Shown here: piece after piece, positions 24,433-36,269 of the stretch | Numbering within the stretch: the first letter of the stretch is position 1 | Layout of the letters: each line of letters begins with the position of its first letter | NCBI RefSeq assembly: GCF_024166365.1 | Contig: NC_064838.1 | Location: 73,176,001 to 73,240,000 of the forward strand | Source of the DNA: Elephas maximus indicus | Lineage: Eukaryota; Chordata; Mammalia; Proboscidea; Elephantidae | Length of the DNA stretch: 64,000 nucleotides | Reading direction: 5' to 3' | Position numbers and translations under genes: made by a program | Notes under the pieces: model-generated | The model's database searches: none | What the model saw: only the letters and a program-made list of their open reading frames with translations | Told to the model about the DNA's origin: nothing

Positions 24433-24859
24433 TACCTTCTCTCAAAGGTCCTATGAATGGATATGTCTCAGAAGAATCCAACCAGGAAGAAGAGGAAGAA
24501 TTTACTCACTGACCTGCTTTTCCATTGATCAAAGATTTGCCCTATATTGCGTTGATTGCTCAGTACTTCACTTTTCGAACTGAGCAGGTACGGCAATATC
24601 TTTGGCCTCAGAAATAACAACAGAGTCTAGTACAGGATGCACGAGGCATATGATACAATAAAAGACAATAGATTTTCAAGTTGTACCCAAATGAATTTAG
24701 CTAGAGCCTATTTTGGATTCTATCATTAAAGTAGTACACAAGATGTAAACACCAGAGTCTTCTGACACAGTATACTCATTGTGACACTCAGATCAGCTGA
24801 AGTCCTACCATTTTAACCAGCACCCATGGTACAATAATGGGGCTTTATTTTCGAGAAAG

Positions 24860-25730
24860 CAATATACTCAACATCGTCTTGTGGTAAAAATATGCAAATT
24901 CAAACAGCCATAGAGGCGCTTCAGGGAGAGGCCAGTTTTAATCACTGAACAAAACATAATGCAAGAAAGCATGGATGTCCCAATTTTGCTACTCCGAGTT
25001 CATTAGTGTGTTGCTTTCACTAATTCCAACAGAATGGTTGATATTCCCTGTCACCCTGCTTCACCAAGCAGTCTAGGTTTCCTCAGTCTGAGCCAGCAAT
25101 TTTGTTGGTCAGGGTTGCCAGACCTTTCATTTTCAAGGTGTTTGTTCTTTAGCTATTTTAACTTTCTTAGGCCATTGTAATTTTTAGTGCCTTTTTTGTG
25201 TACCATTATTTATCATTAATTTTCTAATGCAAGAATTTTACATTCAGGGCTTACCATCAAATTCTGCTTCTGGCAGGTTGAGAATTCAATAGTGGTAGTA
25301 AGTGCATCAGCTTTGGTGAGAGTTAGTCCATGCTATTGGGCTTATGCATAGTCTCCAACACTATTTACCATGGCTAGTCTGATCATTGGCACAGGGCACC
25401 AGTACTGACATGGCTAACAAGAAGGACTCACTGACATCCACATGACACTGGTTGTTGGTAGTCTTCTCTGTAGTGGAAACTCCAGAGTTGACATGATATG
25501 AGAAAATAAGTTTTGAGTGTTTTTTGTTCATTTCCATAGATTGAACCACACACCACTTCTACAGCCCTTGCCCCAAACTTGCAGTCTTGATACTTTCAGA
25601 ACTTTCATCAACTAACTAAGCCATTTACCACTGCCCAGGAGTCCATGTATATTGACATCTCAGACCAGTTCTTCTACATATGAAGTCTTTTAAGATCTTC
25701 CCTAAATTGAAATATTATGTGGTAACAATC
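24860..25730 (-). mobile_element. Possible endogenous retrovirus pol relic
   Basis: On the minus strand the 62-codon frame at 25361-25549 and its flanks resemble, in residue spacing only, the RNase H to integrase junction of a retroviral pol. 'tttaccactgcccaggagtc' (25625-25644) recalls pol of ERV internal regions. The segment is broken by indels and stops, no LTR pair brackets it, and a 24.5-25.1 kb extension could not be confirmed. This is a weak call. Confidence 0.35.
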
Positions 25731-26079
25731 CATTTATGAGCAGAATTACTTATCACGTCAATCCATCTATATAAAACATGCGTGAACATTTTCTTCCGTT
25801 GTCAGTTGCCATAGGAAGAATCAATGAGCTTGTACTCTCTGAGGAGAGAAGTAGATATAAGGCTTCAGAAAGTCTTAAAAAGACTATATCAGTTTTATAA
25901 CAAAGTAAAATTAGGTGTTATGAAAGTGCTATAAAGTCTTTTCATTTTAAGACTTCTTAAGGCCTGTCCAGAATGCATTGTATAATACATTGCTCCTTGG
26001 CTTGCCCAAACACACAATTCTATATCTCATAATACCCACATCGTGATAGGCAGCACCACTCTCCAGACACCTGCAGACC

Positions 26080-27850
26080 TGTTGTTGTTAGGAGTCATCG
26101 AGTCAGTTCTGACTCACAGCAACCCTATGTACAACAGGATGAAACACTACCCGGTCCTGCACCATCCTCACAATTGTTGTTATGCTTAAGTCCATTGTTG
26201 CAGCCACTGTGTCAATCCATCTCATTGAGGGTCTTCCTCTTTTTGTTGACCCTCTGCTTTACCAAACATGATATCCTTCTCCAGGGACTGATCCCTCCTG
26301 ACAACAAGTCCAAAGTATGTGAGAAGTAGTCTCACCATCCTTACTCCTAAGGAACAACACTCTGGCTGTACTTCTTCCAAGACAGGCTTGGTTTGTTGTT
26401 TTGGCAGTTCATAGTGTATCCAACGTTCTGCAGCATCACAATCCAAAGGTGTCAATTCTTCTTCGGTCTTCCTTATTCATCATCCAGCTTTCACATGCAT
26501 AGGAGGCGATTGAAAACACCATGGCTTGGGTCAGGCGCACCTTAGTCTTCAAGGTGACATCTTTGCTTTTCAACACTTTAAAGAGATCTTTTGCAGCAGC
26601 TTTGCCCAGTGCAATGCATCTTTTGATTTCTTGACTGATGCTTCCATGGGTGTTGATTGTGGATCCAAGTGAAATGAAATCCTTGACAACTTCAATCTCT
26701 TCTCCATTTGTCATGATGTTGCTTATTGGTGCAATTGTGAGGATTTTCATTTTCTTTATGTTGAGGTGTAATCCTTACTGAAGGTTGTGGTTTTTGATCT
26801 TCATCAGTAAGTGCTTCAAGTCCTCTTCATTTTCAGCAAGCAAGGTTGTGTCATCTGCATAAGACAGGTTGTTAATGAGTCTTCCTCCAATTCTGATGCT
26901 CGTTCTTCTTCATATAGTCCAGTTTCTCAGATTATTTGCTCAGTATGCAGATAGAATAGGTATGGTGAAAGGATACAACCCTGATGCACACTGTCATGGA
27001 TTGAATTATGTCCCCCCAAAAATCTGTGTATCAACTTGGTAAGGCCGTGATTCCCAGTGTTGTGTGGTTGCCCTCCATTTCATGATTGCAATTTTATGTT
27101 GCGAGGATTAGGGTGGCACTGTAACATCACCCGTACTCCAGTCCCTTCCCTGATCCAAGGTAAAGGGAGTTTCCCTGGGTGTGGCCCACACCACCTTTTA
27201 TCTCTCAAGAGATGAAAGGGAAACAAGCAGAGAGTTGGGGTCCTCATACCATCAAGAATGTAGCACCGGGAGCAGAGTGCATCCTTTAGACCCAGGGTCC
27301 CTGTGCCTGAGAAGCTCCTCGAGCATGGGAAGATTGAGGACAAGGATCTTCCTCCAGAGCCAACAGAGAGAGGAAGCCTTCCCCTGGAGCTGACACCCTG
27401 AGCTTAGACTTTTAGCCTACTTTACTGTGAGAAAATAAACTTCTCTTTGTTAAAGCCATCCACTTGTGGTATTTCTGTTATGGCAACACTAGATAAGCAA
27501 GACACGCACCCTTTCTGACTTTAAACCACGCAGTATCCCCTTGTTCTACTCGAATGACAGCCTCTTGATCTATGTACAGGCTCCTCATGAGCACAATTAA
27601 GTGTTCTGGAATTCCCATTCTTCACAATGTTATCCATAATTTGTTAGGATCTACACAATCAAATGCCTTTGCATAGTCAATAAAACATAGGTAGACATCT
27701 TTCTGGTATTTTCTGCTTTCAGCCAGGATCCAACTGACATCAGCAATGATATCCCTGGTTCCTCAGCATCTTCAGAGTCCGGCTTGAATTTCTGGCAGTT
27801 CTCGGTCAATAGACTGCTGCAGATGCTTTTGAATGATCTTCAGCAAAAAA
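26080..27850 (-). mobile_element. RTE-type LINE, split by an LTR
   Basis: A 5'-truncated RTE LINE starting with the 3' end 'gttgttgttaggagtcatcg' at 26081. Frames at 26222-26455 and 26436-26750 cover the C-terminal reverse transcriptase region (for example VKDFISLGSTINTHGSISQE). The copy is cut at 26991 and resumes at 27505 ('accctttctgactttaaacc') where the other RTE copies are continuous, so the 513-base LTR is a later insertion. Confidence 0.9.
26992..27504 (+). mobile_element. Solo LTR (MaLR-like) inside the RTE copy
   Basis: A 513-base block with TG...CA ends ('tgtcatggattgaattatgt' to 'agataagcaagaca') and an AATAAA signal (near 27434) fits a solo LTR of ERVL-MaLR type. The bordering bases 'tgcacac' and 'cgcacc' look like a degraded target-site duplication. 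The element at 47761-48275 is the same family in the other orientation. The minus frame of 87 codons has no meaning I can see. Confidence 0.8.
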
Positions 27851-27907
27851 TAATCTTCAGACATGTAGCCTGGCATATATTATCTAGTAGAAAATAATAA
27901 CACATTG

Positions 27908-28250
27908 GTTGTTTTTTCTAAAACAGATTTATTGAGGTATAATTGGAATATAATAAACTGCACGTGATTAAAATGTGTACAATTTGTTACGTGTTGATGT
28001 ATGTATTCACTCATGTAATCATCAATACAATCACCATAATTAACATAGTCATCATCGCCAACAGTTTTCCTCTTCCATTTTGTACACCCTCATTCGGCCC
28101 TTCCCCAGCTTCTTTGATACATACCCCCTGCCACACCCAGGTGGCAGTCGATCTAATTTTTGTTGTTACATATTAGTTTCCATTCACTAGAATTTTATAT
28201 AAAGGAAATCATATAGTATATGCTCTTTTTGTCCTCTTTGTGATTATTTT
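27908..28250 (-). mobile_element. L1 3' end fragment
   Basis: 'agatttattgaggtataatt' then 'aatataataaactgcacgtg' and 'tcatcaatacaatcaccata' match the classic L1 3' end read in reverse. The 77-codon plus frame over it is a shadow. Confidence 0.8.
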
Positions 28251-28450
28251 ATTCTTCTTTTTCTTGTTTTCAAAAGTATAACACTTGTTTATTATTAATT
28301 TGGAATCTGTCTTCTTTTTTAATGTAATCATTTACAGCTATTAATTTCTCTATAAACAGTTCTGAAGTTGCATTCTATTTCTTTTATCTAAATATTTTAT
28401 TTTAAAATTTCTCTTGTGATTTATCCTTTTTTAATTTTTTTTGAGTATTT
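28251..28450. other. T-rich unassigned sequence
   Basis: T-rich stretch between two L1 3' pieces; not assigned. Confidence 0.4.
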
Positions 28451-28451
28451 T

Positions 28452-28745
28452 TTGTGTGTTTTTGGTGAAAGTTTACACAGCAAATTAATTTTCCATTCAA
28501 TAATTCGTAGACAAAAACAGTTGTGTATGACAAAAAAAAAAATTCATAGATAAATTGTTTTGTGACATTGGTTGCTATCCCCGCAATGTGTCAGCACTCT
28601 TCCCAATTCCACCCTGCCTTCCTCGTATCCATCCCTCCAGTTTCCATGCTCCTCTCGCCTTCTCACCTTTGCTTTAGGGCAAATGTTGCCCATTTGTTTC
28701 CATATAGTTGCTTGTTCTAAGAAGCACATTCCTCAAATTGTTACT
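28452..28745 (-). mobile_element. L1 3'UTR fragment
   Basis: 'ggtgaaagtttacacagcaa' then 'attgttttgtgacattggtt' is the terminal part of the L1 3'UTR type found repeatedly in this window, in reverse orientation. Confidence 0.8.
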
Positions 28746-28751
28746 GTTTTT

Positions 28752-29096
28752 TTTTTAATTTATTTTCTGACATTTTATTGTGCTTTAGGTGAACGTTTAC
28801 ATACTAAATTAGTTTGCCATTCAATAATTCATATGCAGATTGTTCCGTGACATTGGTTGCAATCCACATAATGTGCCAGCATTCTCCCCATTTCCATTCT
28901 GGAGTCCTCGTTTCCATTCGCCTGGTTTCCCCACCCCTTCCTGCCTTCTTATCTTTGCTTTTGGGCAAATATTACCCTTTTGGTCTCATATCGTTGATAC
29001 TCCTCAAGGGTGTTATCGTTTATTTTGTAGGCCGATCTATTATTTGGCTGAAAGGTGACCTACGAGAGTGATTTCCATTCCAGTTTAAAAAGCTGT
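28752..29096 (-). mobile_element. L1 3'UTR fragment, left part of a split copy
   Basis: Starts 'cattttattgtgctttaggt' and runs through 'gacattggttgcaatccaca' to 'atttggctgaaaggtgacct'. Compared with the unbroken copy at 35460-36030, the following segment appears only from 29765, so a plus-strand L1 3'UTR lies inside it. Confidence 0.75.
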
Positions 29097-29763
29097 CTTA
29101 TGGAAAACGTTCTTCATTCCACTTTGGTTAGTAGCATCTGGGATCTTAAAAGCTTGTGAATGGCCATCTAAGATACTCCACTTGTCACCCCATCAGGAGC
29201 AAGGGAGAAAGAAGAAAACTAAAGACAAAAGGAAAAGACTAGTCTGAAGGACTAACAGACCACAAGTACCACAGCCTCCAGCAGACGGAGTCCAGTACAA
29301 TTAGATGGTGCCTGGTTACCACCACCAACTGCTCTGAGAGGAATCACAGTAGAGGGCCTTGGACAGAGCAGGAGAAAAATGTAGAACAAAATTCTAACTC
29401 ACAAAAAAAGACCAGACTTACGGGTCTGACAGAGCCTGGAGAAACCCCCAGAGTATGGCCCCCAGACATCCTTGTAGTTCACTAATGAAGTCACTCCTGA
29501 GGTTCACCCTTCAGCCAAAGATTAGACAGGCCCATAAAATGAAACAAGACCTAATGGGCACACCAGACCAGGGACAAGGATGACAAGGTAGGAGGGGACA
29601 GGAAAGTTGGTATTGTGGAACCCAAGGCCAAGAAGGGGAGAATATTGACATGTCATGGGAATGGTAACCAATGTCACAAAACGATATATGCATTGTTTAA
29701 CAAGAAACTTGTTTGCTCTTTAAACCTTCACGTAAAGCACGGTTTAAAAAAAAAAAAAAAACA
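29097..29763 (+). mobile_element. L1 3'UTR with poly-A tail, inserted into another L1
   Basis: Runs from 'gcatctgggatcttaaaagc' (29127) through 'aagaccagacttacgggtct' to 'caaccaatg...', then 'cttcacgtaaagcacggttt' and a poly-A tail ending near 29760. It interrupts a minus-strand L1 3'UTR (28752-29096 and 29765-29995). Confidence 0.85.
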
Positions 29764-29764
29764 C

Positions 29765-29995
29765 GTTGTTTTAGGACTATAATGTCAGAGATTCCTTTAG
29801 TCTCTTCCACTCCAGCAAGTCTGGCCTTTTTTATATATATGAGTTTTGTTCTATATTTTTCTCTCATTCAAACTAAGACCTTTTATTGTGTCCCTGGTCA
29901 GACGGTCAGTAGTGGTAGCTAGACACGGTCTAGTTCTTCTGGTCTCAGGCTAGAGGAGGCTGTGGTTCGTGTGGCCCATTAGCCCTGTGGATTAA
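29765..29995 (-). mobile_element. L1 3'UTR fragment, right part of a split copy
   Basis: 'tcttccactccagcaagtct' and 'ctggtcagacggtcagtagt' continue the minus-strand 3'UTR begun at 28752. Confidence 0.75.
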
Positions 29996-31074
29996 TTGCA
30001 TCCTTGAGTTTGTGGTTCAGTTCTTTTGTATCTTTATTGAGTTTCTTTCTAGTTGTTCTGTCTATCAACTAAAGTACTGTGTTAAAGCCTCATGCTATTA
30101 TTGTAAAACTATTTCTCTTTTCAATTCTGTTGGTTCACTTATGTATTTTAGAGATCTTTCATTAAATGAATAAATGGACTGGGTATTGTTATGTCTTAGC
30201 GGTTTGACCCTTTAATCATTATATAATCCCCTTCTTTGGTCTCTTATAATGAATTTTGGCTTAAAGTCTTTTTTATCTGGAATTGTATACTGTGACTCCT
30301 GCTCTCTTGGATACTGTTTGCTTGGTATATTTTTTTTCCCATCATTGGTTTTTAACTTGTTTATGTCTTTGTGTCTAAGATGTGTCTCTTGTAGGCAACA
30401 TACTGATGTATTTTTTTTTTAATCCTTTCTGCCACTCTTTCTCTCTCTGTCTCTTGACTGGTTCATTTAATCCATTTTCATTGAGGGTGATTAACATAGG
30501 TATGTATTCATTGCTGTCATTTTGTTGTACCCTTGTTTGTTTTGAGAGGTTAATGGTTTCTTTGTTTCTTTTAATTTTCTGTGCTGGGTTCTTTTTGTAT
30601 CTGGATTTTCTTTTCCTTCCAACTAGTGATGTTGTTTTTGCATTTTTGAGTCTTTTTGGGTCTCTTCTTTATTTAAGTAGATTTATTACTTTTCATAGGT
30701 GTTACCCTGAATATTACCTTAGTCTCCTTAAAATTAAGACAGTTCGCTACATCTAGAAATCTCATTGACTCTCTCCCCATATGGAATTTATATAACTACA
30801 TCTTTAATTCTCCCTTTTTCTTTCAAAGTTGTCGTCATTTACAGCTTATCTTCCCTGGTTCCCTGTGATCAGTTTTTTAGCTTTATTTTATTATTGCGAA
30901 GTCTTTATTTGAGCTGCTACCTGGGAGATGTTGTTGTGGATCTTTATCTCAAGTTGTCTGATGTCATTGGTTCTTTATTTGAAGGACTCCCTTTAATATG
31001 TCTTGTCAGCCTGGTCTGCATTTTACAAATCCTCTTAGTTTCTACTTCTCTGGAAATGTCTTAGCTTCACCATC

Positions 31075-31505
31075 TTCTTTTTTTTTCTTAGTTCGTAAAG
31101 ACAATGTTTTGCATCCTACTTTGGTGATTAGCATCCGGGGTCTTAAAAGCTTATGAGCAGCCATCTGTGGTACAACAATTGATCTCTTCCCTTCTAGAGC
31201 AAAGGAGAGTGAAGAAAACCAAAGATTCAAGGGAGCAATTAGTCCAAAGGACTAATGAACCACAGCCTACACAACCCCAATACCAGAAGAACTAGATGGC
31301 GCCCAGCTGCCACTACCGACCACTCTGGCTGGGATCACAACAGAGTCCTGAACATAGCCAGGAGAAAAATGTAGAATAACAATAACAAAAAAAATCAAAT
31401 TCACACAAAAGACCAGACTTGCTGGTCTGACAGAGACTGAATGAACCCTTGAGACCATGGCCCTAAGCCACACATCTCAGCTGGAACAGAAGCCATTCCC
31501 GGAGA
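31075..31505 (+). mobile_element. L1 3'UTR fragment inserted in the minus-strand L1
   Basis: 'gcatccggggtcttaaaagc' (31131-31150) through 'agaccagacttgctggtctg' matches the start of the L1 3'UTR type at 29097. It lacks the final part and the poly-A tail. Confidence 0.75.
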
Positions 31506-31506
31506 C

Positions 31507-31686
31507 CACCTTAGGCTGGGTTCTCTAGAGAAGCAAAACCAGTAAGGCATATAAAGATATATAGAGAGATTTATGTCAAGGAAAAAGCTCACATGATTGT
31601 AAAGACTGAAAAGTCCCAAGACTGTGGATCAGGATAGTGGCTTCTCTCAATTCATGTAGATGCAGGGGCTGATGTACCCAAGACCT
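31507..31686 (-). mobile_element. LTR-like fragment related to 33605-34081
   Basis: 'gttctctagagaagcaaaac' and 'gagagatttatgtcaaggaa' align with the first 170 bases of the LTR at 33605. The rest is missing. Confidence 0.6.
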
Positions 31687-33604
31687 TGCCATCATTTTTT
31701 AAAGAAAATTTTGCTGGGTATATTATTCTTGGTTGGCAATTCTTTTCCTTCAGGATTTTATACATGTCATCCAATTGTCTTCTTGCTTACATGATTTCTG
31801 ATGAGAAATCAGCACTTAATCTTAGTGGTGCCCCTTGTAAGTGATATTTCATTGTTCACGATCTGCTTTCAGAATTCTTTCTTTGTCTTTGGTTTTGGGA
31901 AGTTTGATTATGAAATTTCTTGGTAATTTTGGGGGGAATCTGTCCTGTCTGGAGTTTGTTGAGCCTCGTGCATTGTAAGCTTCTTGTCTTTCATGATATT
32001 TGGGAAGTTTTCAGCCAATATGTCTTCAAAGTTTTTCTCTATACTTATCTTTTTTTCCCCTCTTCTGGAATTCTTATGAAGTATAAATTATTCCTCTTGG
32101 TGGTGTCCCACATAACTCTTAGGTTTTCTTCCTTTTTCTTCATTCTTTTTTCTGATTGATCCTCAAGTCACTTAGTATCAAGGAATTTCTCCTCTACTTT
32201 GCTGATTCTTTCTTGTATTGATTCAATTCTTCTGTATTCTTCCTTTGAGTTATCTATATCTGATATTTTATTGTTAATTTTCTGAATTTCTAGTTGTTGT
32301 TTTGTGTAGTTTCTAATTGTCTATTGAGTCTGTCATTTTGTTCTTGTATTGTTTCCCTGAATTCTTCTAGGATTTTTTTCTGTATTTTCCTTGATCTCTT
32401 TGAGAATTCTTAATATATGTCTTTTGAATTCCTTCTTTAATAGTTCTATCATTGTCTTTTCCTCTGAAAGGTTTTCTTTCCCTTTATTTTGCTCACATGC
32501 CTGAACAAGCTTATCTTTTTTTTCATATGATTTTTTTTTTATCTTCTGCTCTCTCCAAGACATTAAGGTATTATTTGATTTATGTATGTATTTATTTATT
32601 GATTGTTCATTTCGTCCTGATTTTTTTTCTTTAATTAGGGCAAGTGGGGCGGGTGTGCTGCATTGATTGCTTGTCTTGCAGCATGGGAGGGCTCACCATC
32701 CATCTGTTTCCAGGTGGATGGAGCAGTGGCAGGCAGGGCAAGTATATGTCACTATTCACTGGATGTGGGAAGTAGCTGAAGAAGGGCTGGAGAGGCCACT
32801 CTCTGTTGGTTCAGAGGCACGGGATTGCCTGATGATGCTCATTGAGTGCACTGGGCGGTAGGTGGGGTTGATATGGTGGGTGACCAGTGGCGTAGGTGTG
32901 CTCACTGCTGTTCACCCAGCACGAGGGGATATGACAGGTGATTGAGTGTGCAGAGTGCTCTCTACTGCTTTTGAGTGGGTGAGGTGGCAGGCAGGGGGAT
33001 GTGTCAGGCTGGCAGGGCACCTCTGCTGTGTATCTCTCCTTGTTCTCTGTTTTTGTTCAGTTTCCTCTTCCAGTCAGTGTTCAATCTAATTCTTTATCCT
33101 TCGGTTTGATACTCAGAGTTCCAAGATTGTCATCTGTATCTGTTTCACTTGGGTTCTCGGGTCTTTACTGTAGTGGGATGGCATGGTGTGTCTGACTAAG
33201 CCACTATCTTCTGTGTTACTCTTTGGCTTACTGTTTATTTAGGAGTGTGCTGTTTAATTTCCACATATTTGTGAATTTCTTGTGTTTTCTTCTGTTGTTG
33301 ATTTCTAATTTACTTTCATCAGGGTCAAAGAACATATTTTTATTACTTCAAATATTTTTTATTTATTTAGTCAAGTTTTATAGTTGGCATATGGTTAATC
33401 TAGAGAATGTCCCATGTGTACTGCTCATTTTTTATATCCGTGATTGAAAGTGAGGTATTGAAGTCTCCAACTATTACTGTTGAATTGTTGTTAGGTGTGT
33501 CTATGTTTCTAACAGTTTGTTCTGCCCAACAGATTAACACCTTTGTAATTTTAAAATGTTCTTGGTGTCTGGTAACATGTTTTTACTTGAAGTCTAATAG
33601 TCAG

Positions 33605-34081
33605 TGTCTTAGCCTGTGTTCTCTAGAGAAGCAAAAACAGTAAAGCATATAAATATACAGAGAGATTTATATCAAGGAAACGGCTCATGGGATTGTAGAG
33701 GCTGGAACATCCCAAGTCCATGGATCAGAATAGAGGTTTCTCCTGATTCCTGTAGCCACAGGGGCTGGTGAACCCAAAATTGGCAGGTCGGAGAGCAGGG
33801 CTCTTTCTCACAGGTTGTAAAGATTGACAAATCCCAAGATCAGCTGATAAGCTGCTAGCTCAAGTCCCAAGAATCAGAGATCAGGTGAATAGGCGGTGGC
33901 TGTAGGATCCCAGACAGGGCAAAAGCCAGAACACCCACCTATATTCAAATGCAGGCCATATGCCCAAGGACTCCCTTTCAACTGATTGGCTACTCACAGC
34001 AGATTCCATCATGGGGGAGATCACATGTAAACACTGAGAATCATGGCCCAGCCAAGATGACACACGATCTCAACTGTCACA
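33605..34081 (-). mobile_element. Solo LTR with 5-base target-site duplication
   Basis: A 477-base element with TG...CA ends ('tgtcttagcctgtgttctct' to 'ctcaactgtcaca') flanked by a perfect 5-base duplication GTCAG at 33600-33604 and 34082-34086. Length, ends and duplication size fit an ERVL/MaLR-type solo LTR. Orientation is inferred from resemblance of the reversed sequence to such LTRs. Confidence 0.8.
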
Positions 34082-34132
34082 GTCAGATATTAGTATAGCT
34101 GATTCCAGTCTCTTTTGGCACTGCTTGCATGG

Positions 34133-34542
34133 TGTCTTATTTTCCTAGGGATGCCATAACAAATTTATTTATTATCTCACAGTTCTGTTCCAAATTTAGG
34201 GTTATACACTTTCTCTTTTGGTTCTAGGGGAAGAGCCTCCTGTCTTCCAGCTTCTAGTAGCCCCTGGCATTTCTTGGCATTCCTTGGCTGCTTATAGATG
34301 CATTGGCCTGCATCTTCACATGGCCTCTCTCTTGCCCGTGTGTCTGTCTCTCCAACTGTTCTCTCCTTTTATAATATACCTCTCAGAAGATATTAGGATT
34401 AGGACCTTCTCTACTCTGATATGACTTAATCGATAACATCTTCAAAGAATAACCTTATTTCCCAAAACAAGGCCACGATGACAGGGGTAGGGGTTAGGAC
34501 TTCAACATATTACTTCCAGGTACACTTTCATTTCATAACACA
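34133..34542 (-). mobile_element. MaLR-like LTR in reverse orientation
   Basis: 'gggatgccataacaaattta' at one end and 'ttacttccaggtacactttc' to 'cataacaca' at the other match a MaLR LTR in reverse, about 410 bases long. The flanking bases are not a clean duplication. Confidence 0.7.
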
Positions 34543-35029
34543 GGTCATACATTTTACCATCCTTTATTTTCAAACAACTACTTGTGTCTTTAAATTTTAA
34601 GTGTGTCTATGCACAGTGGTTTTTATTTGGGACATATTTTCTATTTAATGTATTTTTCCAGCATCTGTCTTTCAATTGGGCTGTTTCACTATTTAAATTT
34701 AATTTAATTACAGATAATATTTCCTTTTACTTCTTGCAATTTGTTTTTTATGTGTCTTAGTTCTTTTTCAGTTAGTCTATTTATTGATCCCTGGCTACTT
34801 TTTTGTTAAATCAATATTCCTAGTGAATTTTTAAATTTTCTTTTTTATCTTTTACAATATATATTTTAAATTATTTTCTTAGAAATTTTTGTGAAGATTA
34901 TAGTTAGCATCTTAACTAATTCAGATAGTGTCTTAATTTCAATAATATGCAATATATCTCTGTCCACTTATTTTTTGAAAAAATATTGTCATACAAACTA
35001 CTTCTTTACATGTTAAAAGGAAGGATTTT

Positions 35030-35140
35030 CTTTTCTTCAGCTATTGGAAAGGTTTTTGTGCATCCAAGGACACTATCAAGAAAATAAAAATTCCACCAGC
35101 AAATCATATATCTGATAAGATTCTAGTTCTTTTTTTTTTT
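35030..35140 (+). mobile_element. L1 ORF2 C-terminal fragment
   Basis: 'tattggaaaggtttttgtgc' and 'aatcatatatctgataagat' match a conserved 3' part of L1 ORF2 in plus orientation. About 100 bases only. Confidence 0.6.
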
Positions 35141-35459
35141 TTTTAAGAGCTTATTGAGGAAACAAAATCTATGTGGATGGAGGCTCTCAAGGCCTTGAAA
35201 TAATCATGTGCCCTTACACCATGTCTCCCAAGGAAAAGTAGATTACTCAAAATTCTCCCTTTCAAAGTTTGTAAAACTAATTTCAGCACAAATCTGAAGT
35301 TAAATGATTTATATTCAGGGTCACATATATAATAGTTACACCATCATTCACCTAATGAGTTATTCACTTATATGGCAAATTATATCCCATATAGAATCCC
35401 ATAAGTTTTGTAGGTGATTTTTTAAAAATTTGAAACTATATTAATAAAACTTCCCTGTC
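35141..35459. other. Unassigned sequence
   Basis: A T16 run at 35132-35146, then sequence with no recognised gene or repeat. Confidence 0.4.
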
Positions 35460-36030
35460 TATTTTTTTTATTTTATTATTATTGTACTTCAGATGAAGGT
35501 TTACAGAACAAACTAGTTTCTCATTAAACAATTAGCACACATATGGCTTTGTGACATTGGTTACCGACCCCTGAGATGTGAACAATCTCCCCTTCTCGAC
35601 CTTGGGTTCCCTATAACCAACCAGCTTTCTCTCCCGTCCTACCTTCCAATCCTTACCCCTGGACTGGTGTGCCCTTTTAGTCCTGTTTTGTTTTATGGGC
35701 CCCTCTAATCTTTGGCTGAAGGGTGAGCCTCAGGACTGACTTCATTGCTGAGCTACCAAGTGTCTAGGGGCTGAATTCTCAGGGTTTCTCCAATCTCTGT
35801 CATGCCAGTAAGTCTGGTCTTTTTTTGTGAGTTAGCGTATTTTTCTACATTTTTCTCCAGCTCTGTCCAGGACCCTCTACTGTGATCCTTGTCAGAGCAG
35901 TCAGTGGTAGTAGCCGGGCACCAAACACAGGCTGGAGGAAGCTGTGGTAGTTGTAGCCCATTAGTCTTTTGGACTAATTTTTCCCCTGTGTCTTTGGTTT
36001 TCTTCATTCTCCCTTGCTCCCCATAGGGTT
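35460..36030 (-). mobile_element. L1 3'UTR, nearly complete
   Basis: Read in reverse it runs from the 'gaaaaccaaagacacagggg' segment (about 35987-36006) to the terminal 'cttcatctgaagtacaataa' type end at 35470-35490, without interruption. It serves as the local reference for the split copy at 28752-29995. The 84-codon minus frame is incidental. Confidence 0.85.
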
Positions 36031-36269
36031 AAAACTTCCTTTTCTAAATGGCATTAAATATATGGGTGCTTGTGTGCAGAAGTGGAAAGCAGGGAGAGCC
36101 CAAGAAGAATCATTTTTTATAACCTTCTTGCAACCTTCTTTCGCTTATCCCAGATATGAAACGTTCAATAATTTCCCTCAGTTCATTTTCCTAAGTGTAT
36201 CTGGGGGTCACATCTGGAGCTTCTGATCCACTCCCACTATTGTGTTCTTAACTCTTAAAATATCTCATT

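Larger units (their letters stand above)
29996..33215 (-). mobile_element. L1 5' half: endonuclease start, ORF1 and 5'UTR, degenerate
   Basis: Read in reverse, 29996-30420 corresponds to the start of ORF2 (endonuclease domain). 30420-31070 is a spacer segment parallel to 40700-41150 in the better copy. 31690-32560 is ORF1-like; its best frame, 32333-32563 minus, is lysine/glutamate-rich (KEFKRHILRILKEIKENTE) and coiled-coil-like. 32640-33215 is a GC-richer 5'UTR ending near 'ctaagccactatcttctgtg'. Stops and indels kill both ORFs. A plus-strand L1 3'UTR piece and an LTR piece are inserted at 31075-31686. The long plus-strand frame at 30382-30756 is a shadow. Confidence 0.75.
33220..35000 (-). 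mobile_element. L1 ORF2 endonuclease-region fragment with two LTRs inside
   Basis: 'gtgctgtttaatttccacat' and 'tattgaagtctccaactatt' are typical L1 ORF2 5' sequence in reverse. The L1 text is continuous across 33599 to 34082 ('aagtctaatag' to 'gatattagtatagctg') and again beyond 34542, so the LTRs at 33605-34081 and 34133-34542 are insertions. No usable reading frame survives. Confidence 0.7.

Noticed and set aside
30382-30756. 124-codon plus frame with membrane-like composition
   Set aside because: It is antisense to the L1 endonuclease/spacer region, where T-rich sequence reads as hydrophobic residues.
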